Below, piece by piece: positions 11,291 to 24,505 of a DNA stretch of 64,000 nucleotides. Both the position numbers and the translations under genes were made by a program. Source of the stretch: Brachypodium distachyon (lineage: Eukaryota; Streptophyta; Magnoliopsida; Poales; Poaceae); NCBI RefSeq assembly GCF_000005505.3, contig NC_016131.3, positions 32,727,001-32,791,000 on the forward strand. The letters are read 5' to 3'. Position 1 is the first letter of the stretch. Every line of letters begins with the position of its first letter. The notes beneath the pieces were generated by a model. It was not told where the DNA came from. It made no database searches and was given only the letters and a program-made list of their open reading frames with translations.

Positions 11291-11877
11291 ACACCTTTCG
11301 CGATGCAATTGCAAACTCTATAATGAGTGCGAGAGAAGCATAGTTTTATTTGTTAAATGTAGGAAATGTCTCAACAAGTGATGTCCTTTTGTGAATGTTT
11401 AATTACTGGACATGTAATGACTATGTGGGATGATGTCCTTTTGTGAGTGTCTAATTATTGGACATCTAATGACCTTGTACGGACAACTAATGTGTGTGAT
11501 GCCTTTTGTTAGTTCCATCACTTTCGTATAAGCTATAATCATTTTGTTCAATGCAACACTATTTATTGGCTACGAGTCAATTTTTATCTAGGTGGAAAAT
11601 AATGTCAGGTATATTTTCATCCTATCGGAATAATTAATGTCACATACATTCTTACTTCTTCACCAAAAATTATTTTCAACGGTATTATCAGAAAATTAGC
11701 ACATATTATCAGGATCTCGCTTCCTAAGGGTATTCCACACATTTTACTCCACAGCCACGACTGCACAGCTAGTTTGCCAAACAGCTTTACAGCTTTTCCA
11801 CAGCAAAACTGCTTTTTCACAGCAGACAGTCCACGGCTGCTTTTAAATAAGCCACAGCCCAACCGAACAGGGCCTAC

Positions 11878-14117
11878 ATCAATCTGCCACCTTAGCGTTG
11901 TTGTGTAGTAGAGTAATTGACATCGTGAAGTGGATTGGTCTGTGTTCCCAACTCTTGACTTGGGATGTAAGAAAATCAATTAAGTACTAGCTTTAATTGA
12001 AATCTCATCATGACTGAACAATCAAACAAAACTGATCTATACACACCTAAGTTATAAGTGCAAAATTGACTAATCACGAAAGAATGGAGGCAAGTACCAA
12101 ACACTTTCATTGAAGACATCTCTCATGTTCTGTTTCTCTATTTGATACATAGATTATGTGGCAGTGGTATGAAGGAGTATCAATTTTCGTAGCACGACCA
12201 AAGAGGTGTGGTTGAATGAACTGCAAGACTCAGATGATGTAAGGCAATCTTAGTCATTTATGTATTTAGTTAACAATGTGTAGCATGTGCGGCAATTAAC
12301 TTAACTTAATGTCATTGTCCTTTTTTTCAACAATCCTAAAAGGTAAATAATTAGGAAAAAAAAAAGAACAGATGAGAGATTTTACACTGACAACCAAGTA
12401 TTTGTATCTTTTGCATATCACAAATCGCATTCTAGAAAGAAAAAAACAATCACAAATCCTGTTGAAGATCTTAAATCTTTCCATGCTATAAAACATACCA
12501 TATTCTAAATGCCTAAATCTAGTATATTTGGAGAACTATGAAAACTTTGACTTTACCATTGAAGTTAGTTATGATGTAGTGGAAGGCTGTATTTTGCTCT
12601 TTTTTCTTTTTTTCTACAGAGCATACAGAACAAGTATATCAATACTGAAAAGTTCACCTTGTTAGCTCAAGTTTTTTGGAGTCTTTCCTTAATCTCACTA
12701 TTTTTATCACATCTTCTGGAACTGTCTTTTCCACAACTGATCCCATTTGCTTGGAGAAGTATATGATAATGCAGGTATTCCCTTCCTATAACAGTTGGTA
12801 AGAGAACTCTTTAATGGCAATCACCAATTAATGTGGACCGCATTGCCTGCTCATTGTTTCCCAATTTCCCAATAGTACACGATATAAGGCTGTTTGGTTA
12901 TACTCAGTGAACTATATGAAGAGGACTCACTTCCTTTTTTCCTAAATGAAAAGAAAATCCAACATCGCTGGAGATTACCGTTTTAAACCACAGATGCAGG
13001 TTTCCTTAGACCCTTTGGTTCGCTAGCCAGTGTGAATGGAATGAACTGTTCGAGACATCGTTAGTCCTGAGTAACCACTACTAATAGGATGCATGCCAGG
13101 ACAGACAGCAGGACAGCTTAACAAAGATACAAACCTACCAAACTTAATTTGGCACCTATTGCATCTGTTGGGCACAGACTGGATTTGCATGCACTCGTGG
13201 GACTTGCATGGACCAATCATTGATGATCGGATCAAGACTAAAGTACTGGAAAGTGGAAAGTGGTTTGGATAATGTGTTTGGTGATCAGTCAGAGCTGAAA
13301 AGGGGGAACTGTATCTTTATTTTCTCTGATTTTGCAACTATACATCTTCACCTTACATATGAACCATTTCTTATACTGTGCAGTGTGCAACTGTAAATCA
13401 CTAGTAAAAATAATCAGCTGTTGAGTTAGTTCTGTTAAGATATTCAATCCAACCATCTACCCCAAGGACCAATCTAGGAAGAGGAGAGATATGATACAAC
13501 TAACGAGCTCAATGAACCACGGAACGCTATATTCTGGTTAGACTCTAGCACATCCTATTTTCAAGTTGCTGCGGAACAAACTTAGCCCAAAACACACTAA
13601 CCCAGTCCTATACTCCAAATTATAATAGCCCACCAAAAATATAATCCCAGATATACATAGTTTCTTAAATATTTTCATCCTATAATATCCCCGTTTCAGT
13701 TCTGTTCTGCCATACAGATAGAATCATATGACCGACAGTTTTACTATGTCGCCCTATTTTAGCTTTCAAATTTTACATCTTCTGCACATTTCATCCGCTC
13801 ATGTCAACGCGCATTCTCCTGCATTGGAACCCAATACCCAATGAAAAGGCTAAGTGAGAATGTAAAAACAAGAAACATGATATGCTTTGCCAGCGCAAAG
13901 AGACATAAGTGCATGATAGATGTGCTGATATCAATTAAGTTGCAGTATAATCAGTTGTACATAATTATAATGCAGGTTTTTATAGGAAAGATGATACAGC
14001 TAATGTTTTGCGAAGTATACAAATATACCTTTCTAGGATTCTCTGAAAGCTCGAGCATACAGTGTCTGATGTTGCAGAAACTTGTTGTACATGTAGAGTA
14101 CAGAGTACAGAGTATTA
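11878..14117. other. Intergenic, no gene seen
   Basis: About 2.2 kb of AT-rich sequence between the Harbinger element and the 3' end of the haem-binding protein gene. Reading frames are short, without recognisable domains or codon bias. It presumably holds the 3' UTR of the minus-strand gene at its right end. Confidence 0.5.
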
Positions 14118-17096
14118 CTACTCCAGCGTGAAGTCGTTTAGCCATATAAGCACCTCGTTCCTCTTTAGATCAGGAAGAACAAAAGAGCGTTTCAGTAATG
14201 AGTTCAACAAAGTAACAAGTATTTCAGTAAAGACTGAAGGTATGACTAAAAGATTGTAGCAGCTTCCTGGAAAAGTCAGTATTTAGGAAAGATGAACAAG
14301 TAGGAATTTACTACACTTGATTTCAGAAAACAAAACCTAGCTGTCCTTGGTTTATCAAGTGTCAAACTTACACCAAATTTCACAATCTCAGCCTAACTAA
14401 AACGTATAGAGCAAAAGGAAACATACCATCACAAAGCTTTTTGTCCTAGGATCATTGTAACGTGCAAGCAAACAGCCTTGTTCAGGCTTAAACCCATCTT
14501 TAAGTATCTGCGAGCGTAGCTCCTTCTCTTTTCGTACCACAATTTCTTCTTCTGGTCGCCCACTGAATTTTTTCACGGCAGCAACGCCTCCTTCTACCTT
14601 TCGCAAGGTAACTGCTTCTGTATTTGGAGCTGGCAAACTGATTGAACAAGACTGTTAGCAATAGAAGTAAAATCACAGTATAAATTGCAGAACATACTAC
14701 TCCTTCCGTCCAACAAAGGATGTCTCAACTTTGACTAAATTTGAATGCATCTATACACTAAGTCATGTCTAAATACATCCAAATTTTGACAAACTCAAGA
14801 CATCTTTCGTTGGACGGAGGGAGTATTTCATTTATCTATGAGTAGCTTTCCGTTTTCTTTATAATAGAAGACACGTATGGTTCACAAGTTACCTGTTCAA
14901 GTCTTTGTTCATTGGCAGAGCTATCTGGATGGATACATCTGAGAGCTTGTCATCAGAAGCCTGAGTGAAGACAGGTGTAGTCATTGGAATCTTTTCAGAT
15001 GAAGCATTCTTGCCAAATATATACCTACAGGTATAAGCATTTTTGGCATTAGAATACATGGTGTTAACTGTTACTCCCTCCGTTCCATAAAGATTGGCGC
15101 GGTTTTGAACTAGCTCTAGTCCAAACCCGTGCCAATCTTTATGGAACGGAGGGAGTAAATGATTAGTATTAGGTAAAACAACTCACCCAGTAACATTATT
15201 AAAACCTGATGATCCTGTTAGTTTTTCTCCTTTTGCTTCGACAACTGAAAATGGTGGATACCTCCTGACCTGCAGAAATTTTTATGCTCATAATTTACCT
15301 CACCAAAATCTGTGAAGAGGTAAGATTTACAAATTTAGCTGTTTGACAGAATATTATAATTTTAGTATCACACTGGCAAGATTGATAATCAACATAAGCA
15401 TTGTAAAATAATTGGGAAACTGGTCAATATTTTAATTATTATGAAATACGAAGATAAGATTATGACGCCATGGCAATATTGCTAACTCAAATCTACAATG
15501 AACTGAGTTCTTAATAAAAACGAATCAATACCTCATAATTCGCAGTCCTTTTCAGAATCAGGTAACTAGGTGTTTCTATATCTGGGGTCTTGTAATATCG
15601 TAGCTGTGTAAAAACAAAGCTCTAGTTCAAAATCTGATCAGCACACGAGAAAAACGTAGATTGATGACAAATTACCTGCTTGAAAACATCTTGTAACCCT
15701 TCAATGGAGAAGTACTCGTTGTTCTGTATTGAATCCCAAATATCCTGCAGTTCAGCATATCAGGAAACTAGAAAGTACAATAGCACTATTTAATGATGAC
15801 TTGGGTACAATTACTGTTTTATCTTAAAGTTTTGATTCACAGATATGCACAATGGACCTAGAAAAATATTAAAAAATGTTGTGGCATATCACAAAAACTG
15901 ACAATTAAGAGGGTGTTGGACTCGGTAAGTATGCAGACTAATAAGTTCAGAGCTTTGGCCCAGGCAGTGAGGCTGAACCTGAAGAATTGGATTATAGGAA
16001 GAGGGTTCTCTTGTGAATTTTTGATAACGAAGATATTACTTGATAATACAGATGCAACATAAGGAGAGTGAATAAGCAGAAAAAAGGCTGACACTTTGTC
16101 AGAGAATAACTGATAAAAAATTCATTGTTTCCTTCTGTTGGATCCACGGGTAAGTTAATTGCATTGACTAATGTTAGAAATGTGTAACCTTTAACTTCTA
16201 GTTAAGCATGTATACTTAACATATTTCCTTCATCTTTGGAAGTCTTGGATTTTTTTTTAGAACAAGGATCTGCAAACACTAGAGACCATCTAAGTCCATA
16301 CTAGACCTCATGGAACATAATATAATCGATCAACAACCTCAAGTGCGAAACACCTGCTCTATTTCCTTGCCCAAATGTCAATATGTGGTGAAAAACAAGA
16401 ATGCTAACCACATGGCTGTTGAACTTGAGGTTCTTGGGGTTGACGCCCATGATTGATAACCCGGTGAAGACCAGCTCCGGATTCCATGGCAAGAGAGAAA
16501 ACTTCATCACCATGGTCCACCTCGTGGTAATCGCATAGGGCCCTGTCTAAACCAATTAACCAAACTCACAGGAATTGTTACGAATCCCGAATGCATTGCA
16601 GTATTGCACGCGCGCACTCTTTACTGCAAACTTTTCAAACAAAAAAAACGAATACAGAATTGCAGAGGGAAGAGACGCTAACCTGCTTGGCCTCGTGCAG
16701 GTAGAAGTCAGGACGGAAGACGAGCTTGAGGAGGCGGATGTTGGCGAGGTAGCCGTCGATGTCGTCGTAGCGGGTGATGGGGTCGCGGAAGCGGACGCGG
16801 TCGTCGTACGCGGAGCGGTCGATGCCGACGTCATCGAACAGGTGCGGAAGGTCGGCCATCAGGAACTCCACTAGCCTCTGCGCCTCGGCCGGCGGCAGCC
16901 CGGAGGCGTCCCTCTCCTCCCCCGCCGCCGCCGGGGCGCTCGGCGCCGCCTGTGCCGCGACAGAGAGGCGCGGCCTACACCTACGGTAAGAGGCGGCGAG
17001 GCTGTTTTCCGGGTGCCGTAGCCGGAGAGGAGTGGTGGTGAAGGCGACGGCGGGTGGGAGGATGAGGAGGCGGGAGGGGGAGAGGCATGTGGCCAT
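14118..17096 (-). CDS. HBP5: SOUL haem-binding family protein with DUF2358, chloroplast (HBP5-like)
   Basis: Eight exons join in phase: 17096-16683, 16546-16409, 15744-15676, 15603-15532, 15269-15187, 15024-14893, 14637-14427 and 14162-14118, giving 387 residues and a TAG stop. The N-terminus (MATCLSPSRLLILPP...) is Ser/Arg/Ala-rich and looks like a chloroplast transit peptide of about 50 residues. A DUF2358 domain follows (about 68-205; LMADLPHLFDDVGIDRSAYD, TGPYAITTRWTMVMKF). The SOUL domain runs from about 215 to the end (TPSYLILKRTANYEVRRYPPF, FGKNASSEKIPMTTPVF, LIWLNDFTLE). This is the architecture of Arabidopsis HBP5, thought to bind haem/tetrapyrroles in plastids. No lesion was found. 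Introns 5 and 6 carry Stowaway MITEs. Exon borders rest on GT/AG signals and family alignment. Confidence 0.92.
14700..14823. mobile_element. Stowaway MITE in intron 6 of the HBP5-like gene
   Basis: A foldback element begins CTCCTTCCGTCCAACAAAGG and ends with its inverse ...GTTGGACGGAGGGAG, between TA dinucleotides (14698-14699 and 14824-14825). The TA target and the CTCCCTCCGT-type end define Stowaway (Tc1/mariner-related). Confidence 0.9.
15074..15155. mobile_element. Stowaway MITE in intron 5 of the HBP5-like gene
   Basis: An 82-bp near-perfect hairpin with ends CTCCCTCCGTTCCATAAAGA and its inverse, flanked by TA on both sides (15072-15073, 15156-15157). Confidence 0.93.
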
Positions 17097-18454
17097 TGGT
17101 GCCGTTTGGTTTGCGTTGGAATTTCTCTCTCTGCATTTGTTTTCCTTTTTGCTAATTGTCGCTTGCTTTTAAGCGCGCGTGATGGCGTGTTAAAATTTGG
17201 GCCAGGACATTAGTTTCTCCCACATTTTCTTTCCCCTCTCCGTGCTAACGTGGACGAGACACAAGACGTTAGTCTTAAAAATAGTTGTTTTTCAATCGAC
17301 AATCATAGCCATCTGATCAAGGTTTTTTTTCTTTGTGTTTGGATGAGTCTCGACGTGGAATCAGGCGGTTGTTAACATTGACCCATATTCGTTTTATCAC
17401 ACATGGTTTTGTAAATTGTACATGTAAATATGGTGGCATGTTCAATGGTTGTTACTAATTTTCTTATCTCTCTTCTTCAATCTATTTATTCTTTTTTATT
17501 ATTCTTCTATCTTTCCTAATGGACCAACATGTCATTTTTTTGCCTTGGTATCGTGTGCATATTGTTAGTTTTGCAAGCAATCACTACCTTGTTTTATTCA
17601 TCAACCCTCCAACCTTCTTGTACTCATTATTGGGGTAGAGAATACTTCTTTTTCAATACATATCGCGTACCTCGAGAAGACCATGAAACATGTTGTCATC
17701 TCTTAAGGAGTTGGACTTACATGTTGAAAGAACTGTAACCATATCTTGATATCTCTCAGGATTACCTCAATTCTTCTTCTAATGTAGTTAATTCAATAAT
17801 AATGGAAGTGATTGCCAGGGGGTAACTTGATCTAGTTGAGATCCCATGGAACAGCCACCCTGGTTTCTAGAACCCATCTATGCACAAAAAATAGTACTAA
17901 CAAAACACATACTCTGTGAAAAATAACACTTAAATGCAGTCTCTTGGTGAAAAGTGTCATTTCTTTTTACCAGAAATGTTGTTTTTCTTAAAGAGCCTTA
18001 CCAGATAACCTTTACTACAGCTTCTCTAAACATAATTCATTCCGGCTCTCTCTGCTTTGGCGGACGGCAAGAACATATCTTTCATCAAGAAGGAATATAC
18101 AGAACCTTAACTAATCACAAGCTTACAATGCTATACCTTACTTCCTGTAGGGCTTCTAAGTACCAGATCAAATAGTTAGTGCATTATGAGCATACATAGG
18201 ATTCAGCAAACAGTTTCAACATTCTAACCTGCCTGATTCATGAGCATCCCACAAAACTGACAAGGCATAAAACATGAAGAAATCAGATGTATTTAGAAAT
18301 TTAAAACCTTTATTGATCTTAAGTGTTCTTCTCTAAACTTTCTGAACAGAAAAGCACTGACCACCCATACAAAACTGAGTTCTGAACTTGGTTTCTTGCA
18401 GAAACAAGAGCAAGATAATCCATCCAAGGAGTAGTTGCAAGATGACCACTGATG
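17097..18454. other. Promoter side of the HBP5-like gene and intergenic, no gene seen
   Basis: This holds the upstream region of the minus-strand haem-binding gene and then 1.2 kb without a supported reading frame. Pyrimidine-rich stretches at 17110-17150 and 17450-17520 are the only notable composition. Confidence 0.5.
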
Positions 18455-20378
18455 TTATCTGCTGCTGACAACTTGCTGGGGACCACCTCTAGTCAGTTTC
18501 CCAATTTTCCCAAAGGCTTTGCGCAGAACTTCCTTCGCGACTCTGAAGGAACCTGTTGATACAGCTCCCTTCTCTGCGCACTTCATCTTCGAGACAGAAT
18601 CTGCGTGGCAGATTTCAATGAATCTCAAAGTCGCAGAATCTGCGTGGCAGATTTCATCTTCGAGACTACTCCCCACAGACTACGCCCTGTCTTCGCCTTT
18701 TTCGTCCATCGCTTCGTGATGCATGGCTCTGGAAGCATGGCAACATCAGCCGAGATGAAAACTGCCAGCACATGTCTGCATGGTACCCCTGAGAATGAAA
18801 ACCTGCAGCAGTCACACCAAGCCTTGTTCTCAGCGATATTGTATACAACGGTGTGCCTGGTACGAGGATCACCATCTCTTTCGACATAGTACTTGGTGTA
18901 AGAGCCATCCTGAACCTTAACAGCATACTGATGTAGCGCTTCAATCAACTCCATCTGGAACATTTCAAATGCAGCCCTGTAGATGATCCCCGCTTGTTTT
19001 TCCAAGATTGAATTGGTTTTCAGAAGTTGTTCAGGATGAAACAAAGCAAGATCTTTCTGTGCTTCATTTGTATACGATCTGTCCACATGTTGATCAAATC
19101 TAGTGATCAAAGCAAGGAGGGGAGCTTTTGTAGTGAAGTTATTCCTATAAAACGTACTGATGGTTTCAGCTCTATGTGCAGGTATGCACAACTCTGCAAA
19201 GAAGGAGCTTGTCAGGTATGCAGGAACCCATTTATGTCTTGCTTCAAATAGATACTGCAACTAAGTGTTCTCCCTCAGGCCATACTTGTCGAGAATAGAA
19301 TCCCAGAACATGTCAAAAACAGGCATGGCATCACACTCGTTGATGCATGTTTTTAACTCCTCATGGAGCCCAGGAAATCTCATATAGGTATCAGACAGTT
19401 TCTTCTTGCATCTAGAAAGAATTCTGCATCTACAAAAACGATGGAAGCATCGAGGAAAAACTTTGGCAACTGCCTCTGTCAAAAATCCAAGCATATGAAG
19501 ATTCCATCCTATCCAAAATCATTGCGCAACCAAAAACAACACTATCACCATGTTGATTCACGCATGTGAAAGCTGCAAAGGGCAACATATTCTCATATTC
19601 ACTATAAGTAGTGTCGAAGTAAACAACATCTCCGAAGTATGTATATGCCATCTTAGATCTTGTATGAACCCAAACTGCATTTCTCAAACAGTTTGTACTA
19701 TCGACTTGTATGTTGTAGAAAAAACCAGAGTTCTCCGACTGCTTTCTCATTAAGTAGCTGAAGAGGCCATATGCATCTGTGTCTCCAAACACATTCCTCT
19801 GCACCACCAGCAATTGGTTGTCATGCTCCTTTCCAGAGAGGCGATTGAGCTGGACCTCCCGTACCTTGTCTGGGCTAAAAGCAACATGAGTGGGCTCCAG
19901 CACCAACTTCGTGATGACCCACTTTTCTGGCCCCCTCCTCACCACCTCCATCATCGCTGGGCAGCCATCACGTATAGAGAGGCGCTTCCTCTCTTTTTTG
20001 TTGCTAGACTCAACAGCTTTCTTCTTGTGATGTCCCTCTTTCATGCACACAAAACGCTTCATGACGAGTACCTCAACACCCTTTCTCCGCTCACTACGGG
20101 ATCGGGCAACACGAATGCCAAACCCAAGGTGTAGTGCATATGCATTGTAGAACGCACGTGCAGCTGCATCAGATTCAAATTCCATACTGATGCATGGTTC
20201 ACCATTTTTGCCCAACCCATCAGTCACCATCAGTAACTCATTTCCAACAGAATGATCAACACAAAGAGTCTGGGAAGTCACCACACAAGTTCCTTGATCA
20301 ACATTGGCCTGTATCATCCTTAACAACATCCATGAAATCTTCAACAAGTCCATCGTCTTCACTTGATGAATACTCCAT
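18455..20378 (-). pseudogene. FAR1/FHY3-like (MULE-derived) protein, decayed
   Basis: FAR1-RELATED SEQUENCE proteins are transposase-derived transcription factors. The acidic N-terminus (MEYSSSEDDGLVEDFMDVVK, ATG 20378) is followed by a frameshift near 20313. The FAR1 DNA-binding domain then appears (ARAFYNAYALHLGFGIRVAR, RFVCMKEG, RDGCPAM, EPTH), then the MULE part with the first Asp in VVYFDTTY. After SYAWIFD about 30 residues that hold the second catalytic Asp in relatives are missing and the frame shifts (19463-19494). A TAG at 19261-19263 replaces an expected Trp before LQYLFEARHKWVPAYL. The SWIM finger (CDCC...PCRHVLAVF) is intact. Near 18590-18665 a 71-bp insertion containing repeats of ATCTGCCACGCAGAT shifts the last part, whose tail (AEKGAVSTGSFRVAKEVL) ends at 18455. 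Hence a pseudogene. Confidence 0.85.
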
Positions 20379-22432
20379 TCAAGATTACAAAACCTCAACT
20401 CACAAAGAAAGTTCCAGAGTTCCTCTCACAACGAAGGCTGCAATAATTAAGAATCCAAAATGAATGAGCAAATAAGGATAGCATTAGCATTTCAATCTAA
20501 TTTCAGAAGAACATATGCTTGGATAAGGAAAACAACAAGAGTATGGGAGAAATTTGACAGCTGAATTTCACTACAATAATATGAATTCTTGACGAGTTCA
20601 ACTTTAGCCACAAAAAAAAAAACGAGTTCAACTTAACTCACTCATTTCCCATATCATAAACTTAAATGCTGGAAGAGTCGGTATACAGCTAAATTCCTCC
20701 ACTTTTATCTTTGAAAACATACTGGTAGTGGTGATATTAAATCAAGGTTACAGGCACCAGAAATCCAGAATGGCGAAATTGAGATCAATTTTTGGGTTAT
20801 TCGATAGAATGCCACACAAGGACTAAATTCATTGCAATGCCCCAAATGACCCATTTACTTGAAGAATTTTGATATCTAGTTTGTTGCCAAAATATATTTC
20901 ATGACTAGTTCCTCCTAGGCATCCCTCATTTGTGTCAAGAAAGACTTGCAAACTTTGATAATAAAAAATGCTCCATTTCTCTATTTTATACTCCATTTAT
21001 TTGACTTAATCCCTCTCTAAACACCAAAACAAAATGACCAAACCCCTGCTCATTGGCTAGACCATAGCCGGTCCAGCATTGCAGCTCGTGCTCCTCTCCT
21101 TCCTCCCAGTTTCCCCACGCTCTCTGTCCTCTTGCGACGCCGGCAGAATCACCGGAACGAGGAGGCCTTCCGGCAGCCAATGCTCAAACTGAAACTATGC
21201 ATGAACTGTTTACATGATCTCAACCTATATTTCCCAACCAATCTGGATAGCTCAGCTCCGGATTCTAAAGTACTTTGAAGCCAATTAAACTTATACAAGA
21301 AATTAAGAGTCTAGGATTGAGAGGTATAAGTTACAGGAAGGGGAGGGGCGGATGCGCTCACATCAGAGGAAGCAGAGGAGGACGGCGCCCCCGAGCAAGA
21401 AGAGCCAGAAGAAGATGCGGACGGGCAGCAGAGGCTGCCTCGAGTCGAGACCCAACCCAAACAAGCAAGCTACGGACTGCGTCTTGGATGTAGTCTCACT
21501 CCATGACTCCACACCAGTACAGCAGAGGGGACGGGGAGGAGGCGGGTGACGCCTATGGGAGAAGAGTAGAGTTCCTCCGTAAGACTGTAAGAGGAAGGAG
21601 GACGGACCGACGGACTGGAGGAGGACTGGAGGCGGGGGGTTTTCGCGGCGACGGCGCTCAGGCGCTGTCGCTGGCGAAGAGCAGGCACCGAGCGACGGAG
21701 CGAGTGGAAATGTGGAATAAGTGCACCTCGACCAACAATTGTTAGCCGTTGATGTGTTTTACGAATATGCGTCAAGCAAGTTTCCGACTTTCCGAGACAT
21801 GCTTCTCTGATGCCTAATAACCCTATCCAATTAACTCAATCTAGGAACCTAGGTTCAGAAAATCCCCTCTCAAAGATGGTCCAGTCCTCGGGCCTACCTA
21901 CAGAAACCTCAATATATTGGACCCAACAAAGTTAAGAGCATTGCTCCAAAGTTGAACATCTGAACATGCACTGGAATGTGGAATCAGACGGTCTATGACA
22001 AAATTCCTACAAACAGGCCATCAAAGTATTATCATCGGATTAACATACAGTTATTTATAAGAGGCTCCCTTGAGTTGGTAGGAAATAACCATCTTGATAG
22101 CATGAAGGAAAGGTCCACCAGGAAAAAGTTTTATGTTTTTCTACCTTAACCAAAGCAGGTAAACATATCGACACTAAAACAAGAAAAGGGAGAGATGGGG
22201 ATCTGAGCAAAAAAAAAGTCATACACAATAGCTACAAAACACAAATGAGCACATAGCCAAACTGTTAATTCCAAATCACGGAAGAATATTTCTGCTGGCA
22301 CTTCAGAAACCAAGCATGGTGACAGGAAGCAATAGCTTTTAGGAGCTGGAACTAAGAATAGCGATACAGTACTGTGTTAAATGAAGCCATGCAGATCCAC
22401 TGAGAACAACAAGAAACCAAGCTGAAATTGTA
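20379..22432. other. Intergenic between FAR1-like pseudogene and L19 gene
   Basis: No gene is supported. A GC-rich patch at 21340-21720 gives overlapping open frames on both strands, rich in Arg/Ser/Gly, and may be an old leader exon or CpG-rich promoter; nothing identifies it. The remainder is AT-rich. Confidence 0.45.
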
Positions 22433-24505
22433 TCATTTCTTCAGTGCATTCATTCTGTCTCTCAGGTAATACAACTTTGCTCTCCTGACTTTCTTCCTGT
22501 CCAAGATCTTGACTTCTTTGATGTTTGGCGAGTAACTGAACAAGCAAGAGAAATTGCATCAGGAAAACACTCCATGAGAAACAAATAACAATACAATTGA
22601 AAAATATTTTTAAAATTATTCTCCAACAAATGTGCTCCTCTCGACATAATTTGCAAAACTAGCACCCTATCAGTGAGTGGATGGAGGACTGGGGCGCCAG
22701 GTTCAATGCACAGTTGTGGAGAAATTTCTTAAGCTGATATTTCAAAAAGAAACCGATAGCCTTCCTGTTGACTACTTCAACAACTTAAGCCGAATCCTTA
22801 TGTATTACTGAAAACATATAAAATATCCTACTGATGCCATTTTTCACATTTTTTCAGTAATACATCTTGGATGTACACATTGATGAAGCTACAAGCTCCA
22901 TTGTAACAAAATGATAACACGGCACAAGCAGTTCATTTATTGCACCAACGTCCTGTAAAAATGGTAAATAAAAAAAATGTGCTTTTTAGTACTCCCTCTG
23001 ATCCTAAATTATTGACTCAAATTTGCCCAAATATGAATGTATCTATTCTTAAAAAGCGTCTAGATACAACAATTTAGGATCGGAGGGAGTGGTAAATACT
23101 GCTCGTATTTTCATGATCCACTTAGCAGAATAAAGCAGGTAAGCAGGCGAGGCAGACTAACCATGTACATAGCATTTCATTATTTAGACAATTACTCATT
23201 GTCATGAATTGAACTAACAGAAGAAGCAGAATAAAGCAGGTCCTACATTCTTATTAGTAATGAGATACTGTCAGGCAGATAGCTGAGAGACAAACATAAC
23301 TACATAAGAACCCTAAAAAAAAGTTTTTCAGTTCAGCCAAGTACACTTCTAATACAGGAGCTGCGCATCTATAGCTTCATCTGTGTTCAGTGAGCTATAT
23401 GTAACAAAATAATAAGTTTATGCACAACCAAAGAAATATGAATTTTTCTGTCACGCTACAGACAAGAATGCTTAGATTACTGTAATAGACGCCAGATTGG
23501 AATGCACAAGTGGTTATTTCCATAGGCAGGCAACAGAGCAGAACCAACAAGTTATTCTGATCTCGGCGTATAAACTTCAGAAACAAAGCCGCTTAGACAT
23601 GAAATGGAAGAGAGACTAAGTTAGGTATCACTTACAGTGGAAAGACAGACTCAACTCCCACACCAGCTACTAATCTGCGCAGTCTGAAAGTTGTATTGAT
23701 CCCAGCATTGCGCCTTGCTATGACAATGCCTTTCAATGTAGACTCACGTCGCTTGTTCTCAGGAACTTGCTGTTTATACATGGAAAGAATCGTAACAAAT
23801 ATGAATGAACAGCATTGAAGCGAGAAAGCATTTACTTGGTACTTACCACTCTCATTTGAACAATACATCCAGGCTGTATATCAGGAATGACCCTCTCTGT
23901 ACGGACTTTGTCGACTGCCTCTTTGTTTAAGATCTGGCAAATTCAGCTAATGAATATGCTAGGTGTTCAAGTGATCATTGTACCATTACTGTTACTGGAC
24001 GTAAAATGATTTCTGAAATAACACTTGGCTTACATTCATAATGTGCCTGGCCGTCTTGTCAGGCCTCTTGAACTTGATACGTGGCGGGTGCTCAGCCATG
24101 GGAGAGCTGGAATTTTCATCCTCGAGAGAAACCTCAGCAGTCCCTACTGTCGAGAAACCCCTCAACAGCAAAGCTTTCATGCAGAAACCATATGTCTGGA
24201 CACTGTCATAGGGAGTAGTAACTGAACTCTGCACATCAAAATTTGATCCGATCGACAATCAGAGATGGCCAGGCCAAATTTTAGTGACACAAACCCACAA
24301 TTTGTATCTCCAACAGAAACACTAGCGCACACACAAACCCCAATTCTTTTTGGAAAAAAAAAACACAAACCCCAATTGAACGAGTCAAGCTGCAAGGCCT
24401 CAGGGTTTTAACAAACAACTGTGCAACTCCGGGAGCTGCACAATCCAGGAGCTTGGGCACGCCATGGGTTCCGGCTCGACAGACATTCCGCAGCAAAGCC
24501 TGCAT
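22433..24505 (-). CDS. Ribosomal protein L19 (bL19), organellar, probably mitochondrial
   Basis: Five exons: about 24505-24371, 24228-24034, 23933-23847, 23769-23636 and 22535-22433; all join in phase to 217 residues. bL19 sits at the 30S-50S interface of bacterial-type ribosomes. The core is plain: [20 protein letters not shown], then [40 protein letters not shown] and the C-terminal [20 protein letters not shown] followed by [12 protein letters not shown]. The N-terminal hundred residues ([20 protein letters not shown]..., [17 protein letters not shown]) look like a mitochondrial presequence with an RGFST-type cleavage region, so mitochondrion is favoured over plastid. The exon 1 donor (GGG|GTTTGT at 24371/24370) is the weakest call; the others are standard. 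Intron 4 holds a Stowaway MITE. Confidence 0.9.
22992..23089. mobile_element. Stowaway MITE in intron 4 of the L19 gene
   Basis: CTCCCTCTGATCCTAAATTA at the left and the inverse ...AATTTAGGATCGGAGGGAG at the right. The left TA is intact (22990-22991); the right flank reads TG, so one target base has changed. Confidence 0.85.

Larger units (their letters stand above)
7755..11874 (+). mobile_element. PIF/Harbinger-type DNA transposon, 4120 bp, with TIRs and TAC duplication
   Basis: The left end GGCCCTGTTTGGTTTGGC (7755) and the reverse complement of the right end, GGCCCTGTTCGGTTGGGC (ending 11874), match at 16 of 18 positions. Both ends are flanked by TAC (7752-7754 and 11875-11877), a 3-bp target duplication as expected for PIF/Harbinger, although the superfamily usually prefers TTA/TAA. 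Inside are the two genes typical of the group on the plus strand: a Myb/SANT-like protein and a DDE_4 transposase. Both are broken, so the element is not autonomous now. The clean ends suggest it arrived as a complete copy. Confidence 0.9.

Noticed and set aside
15074..15155. Short perfect hairpin considered as a microRNA precursor
   Set aside because: Its TA-flanked CTCCCTCCGT ends identify it as a Stowaway MITE.
20986..21180. Possible first exon of the FAR1-like gene on the minus strand
   Set aside because: There is no similarity to FAR1 N-termini, and the acidic N-terminus with ATG at 20378 already supplies the start.
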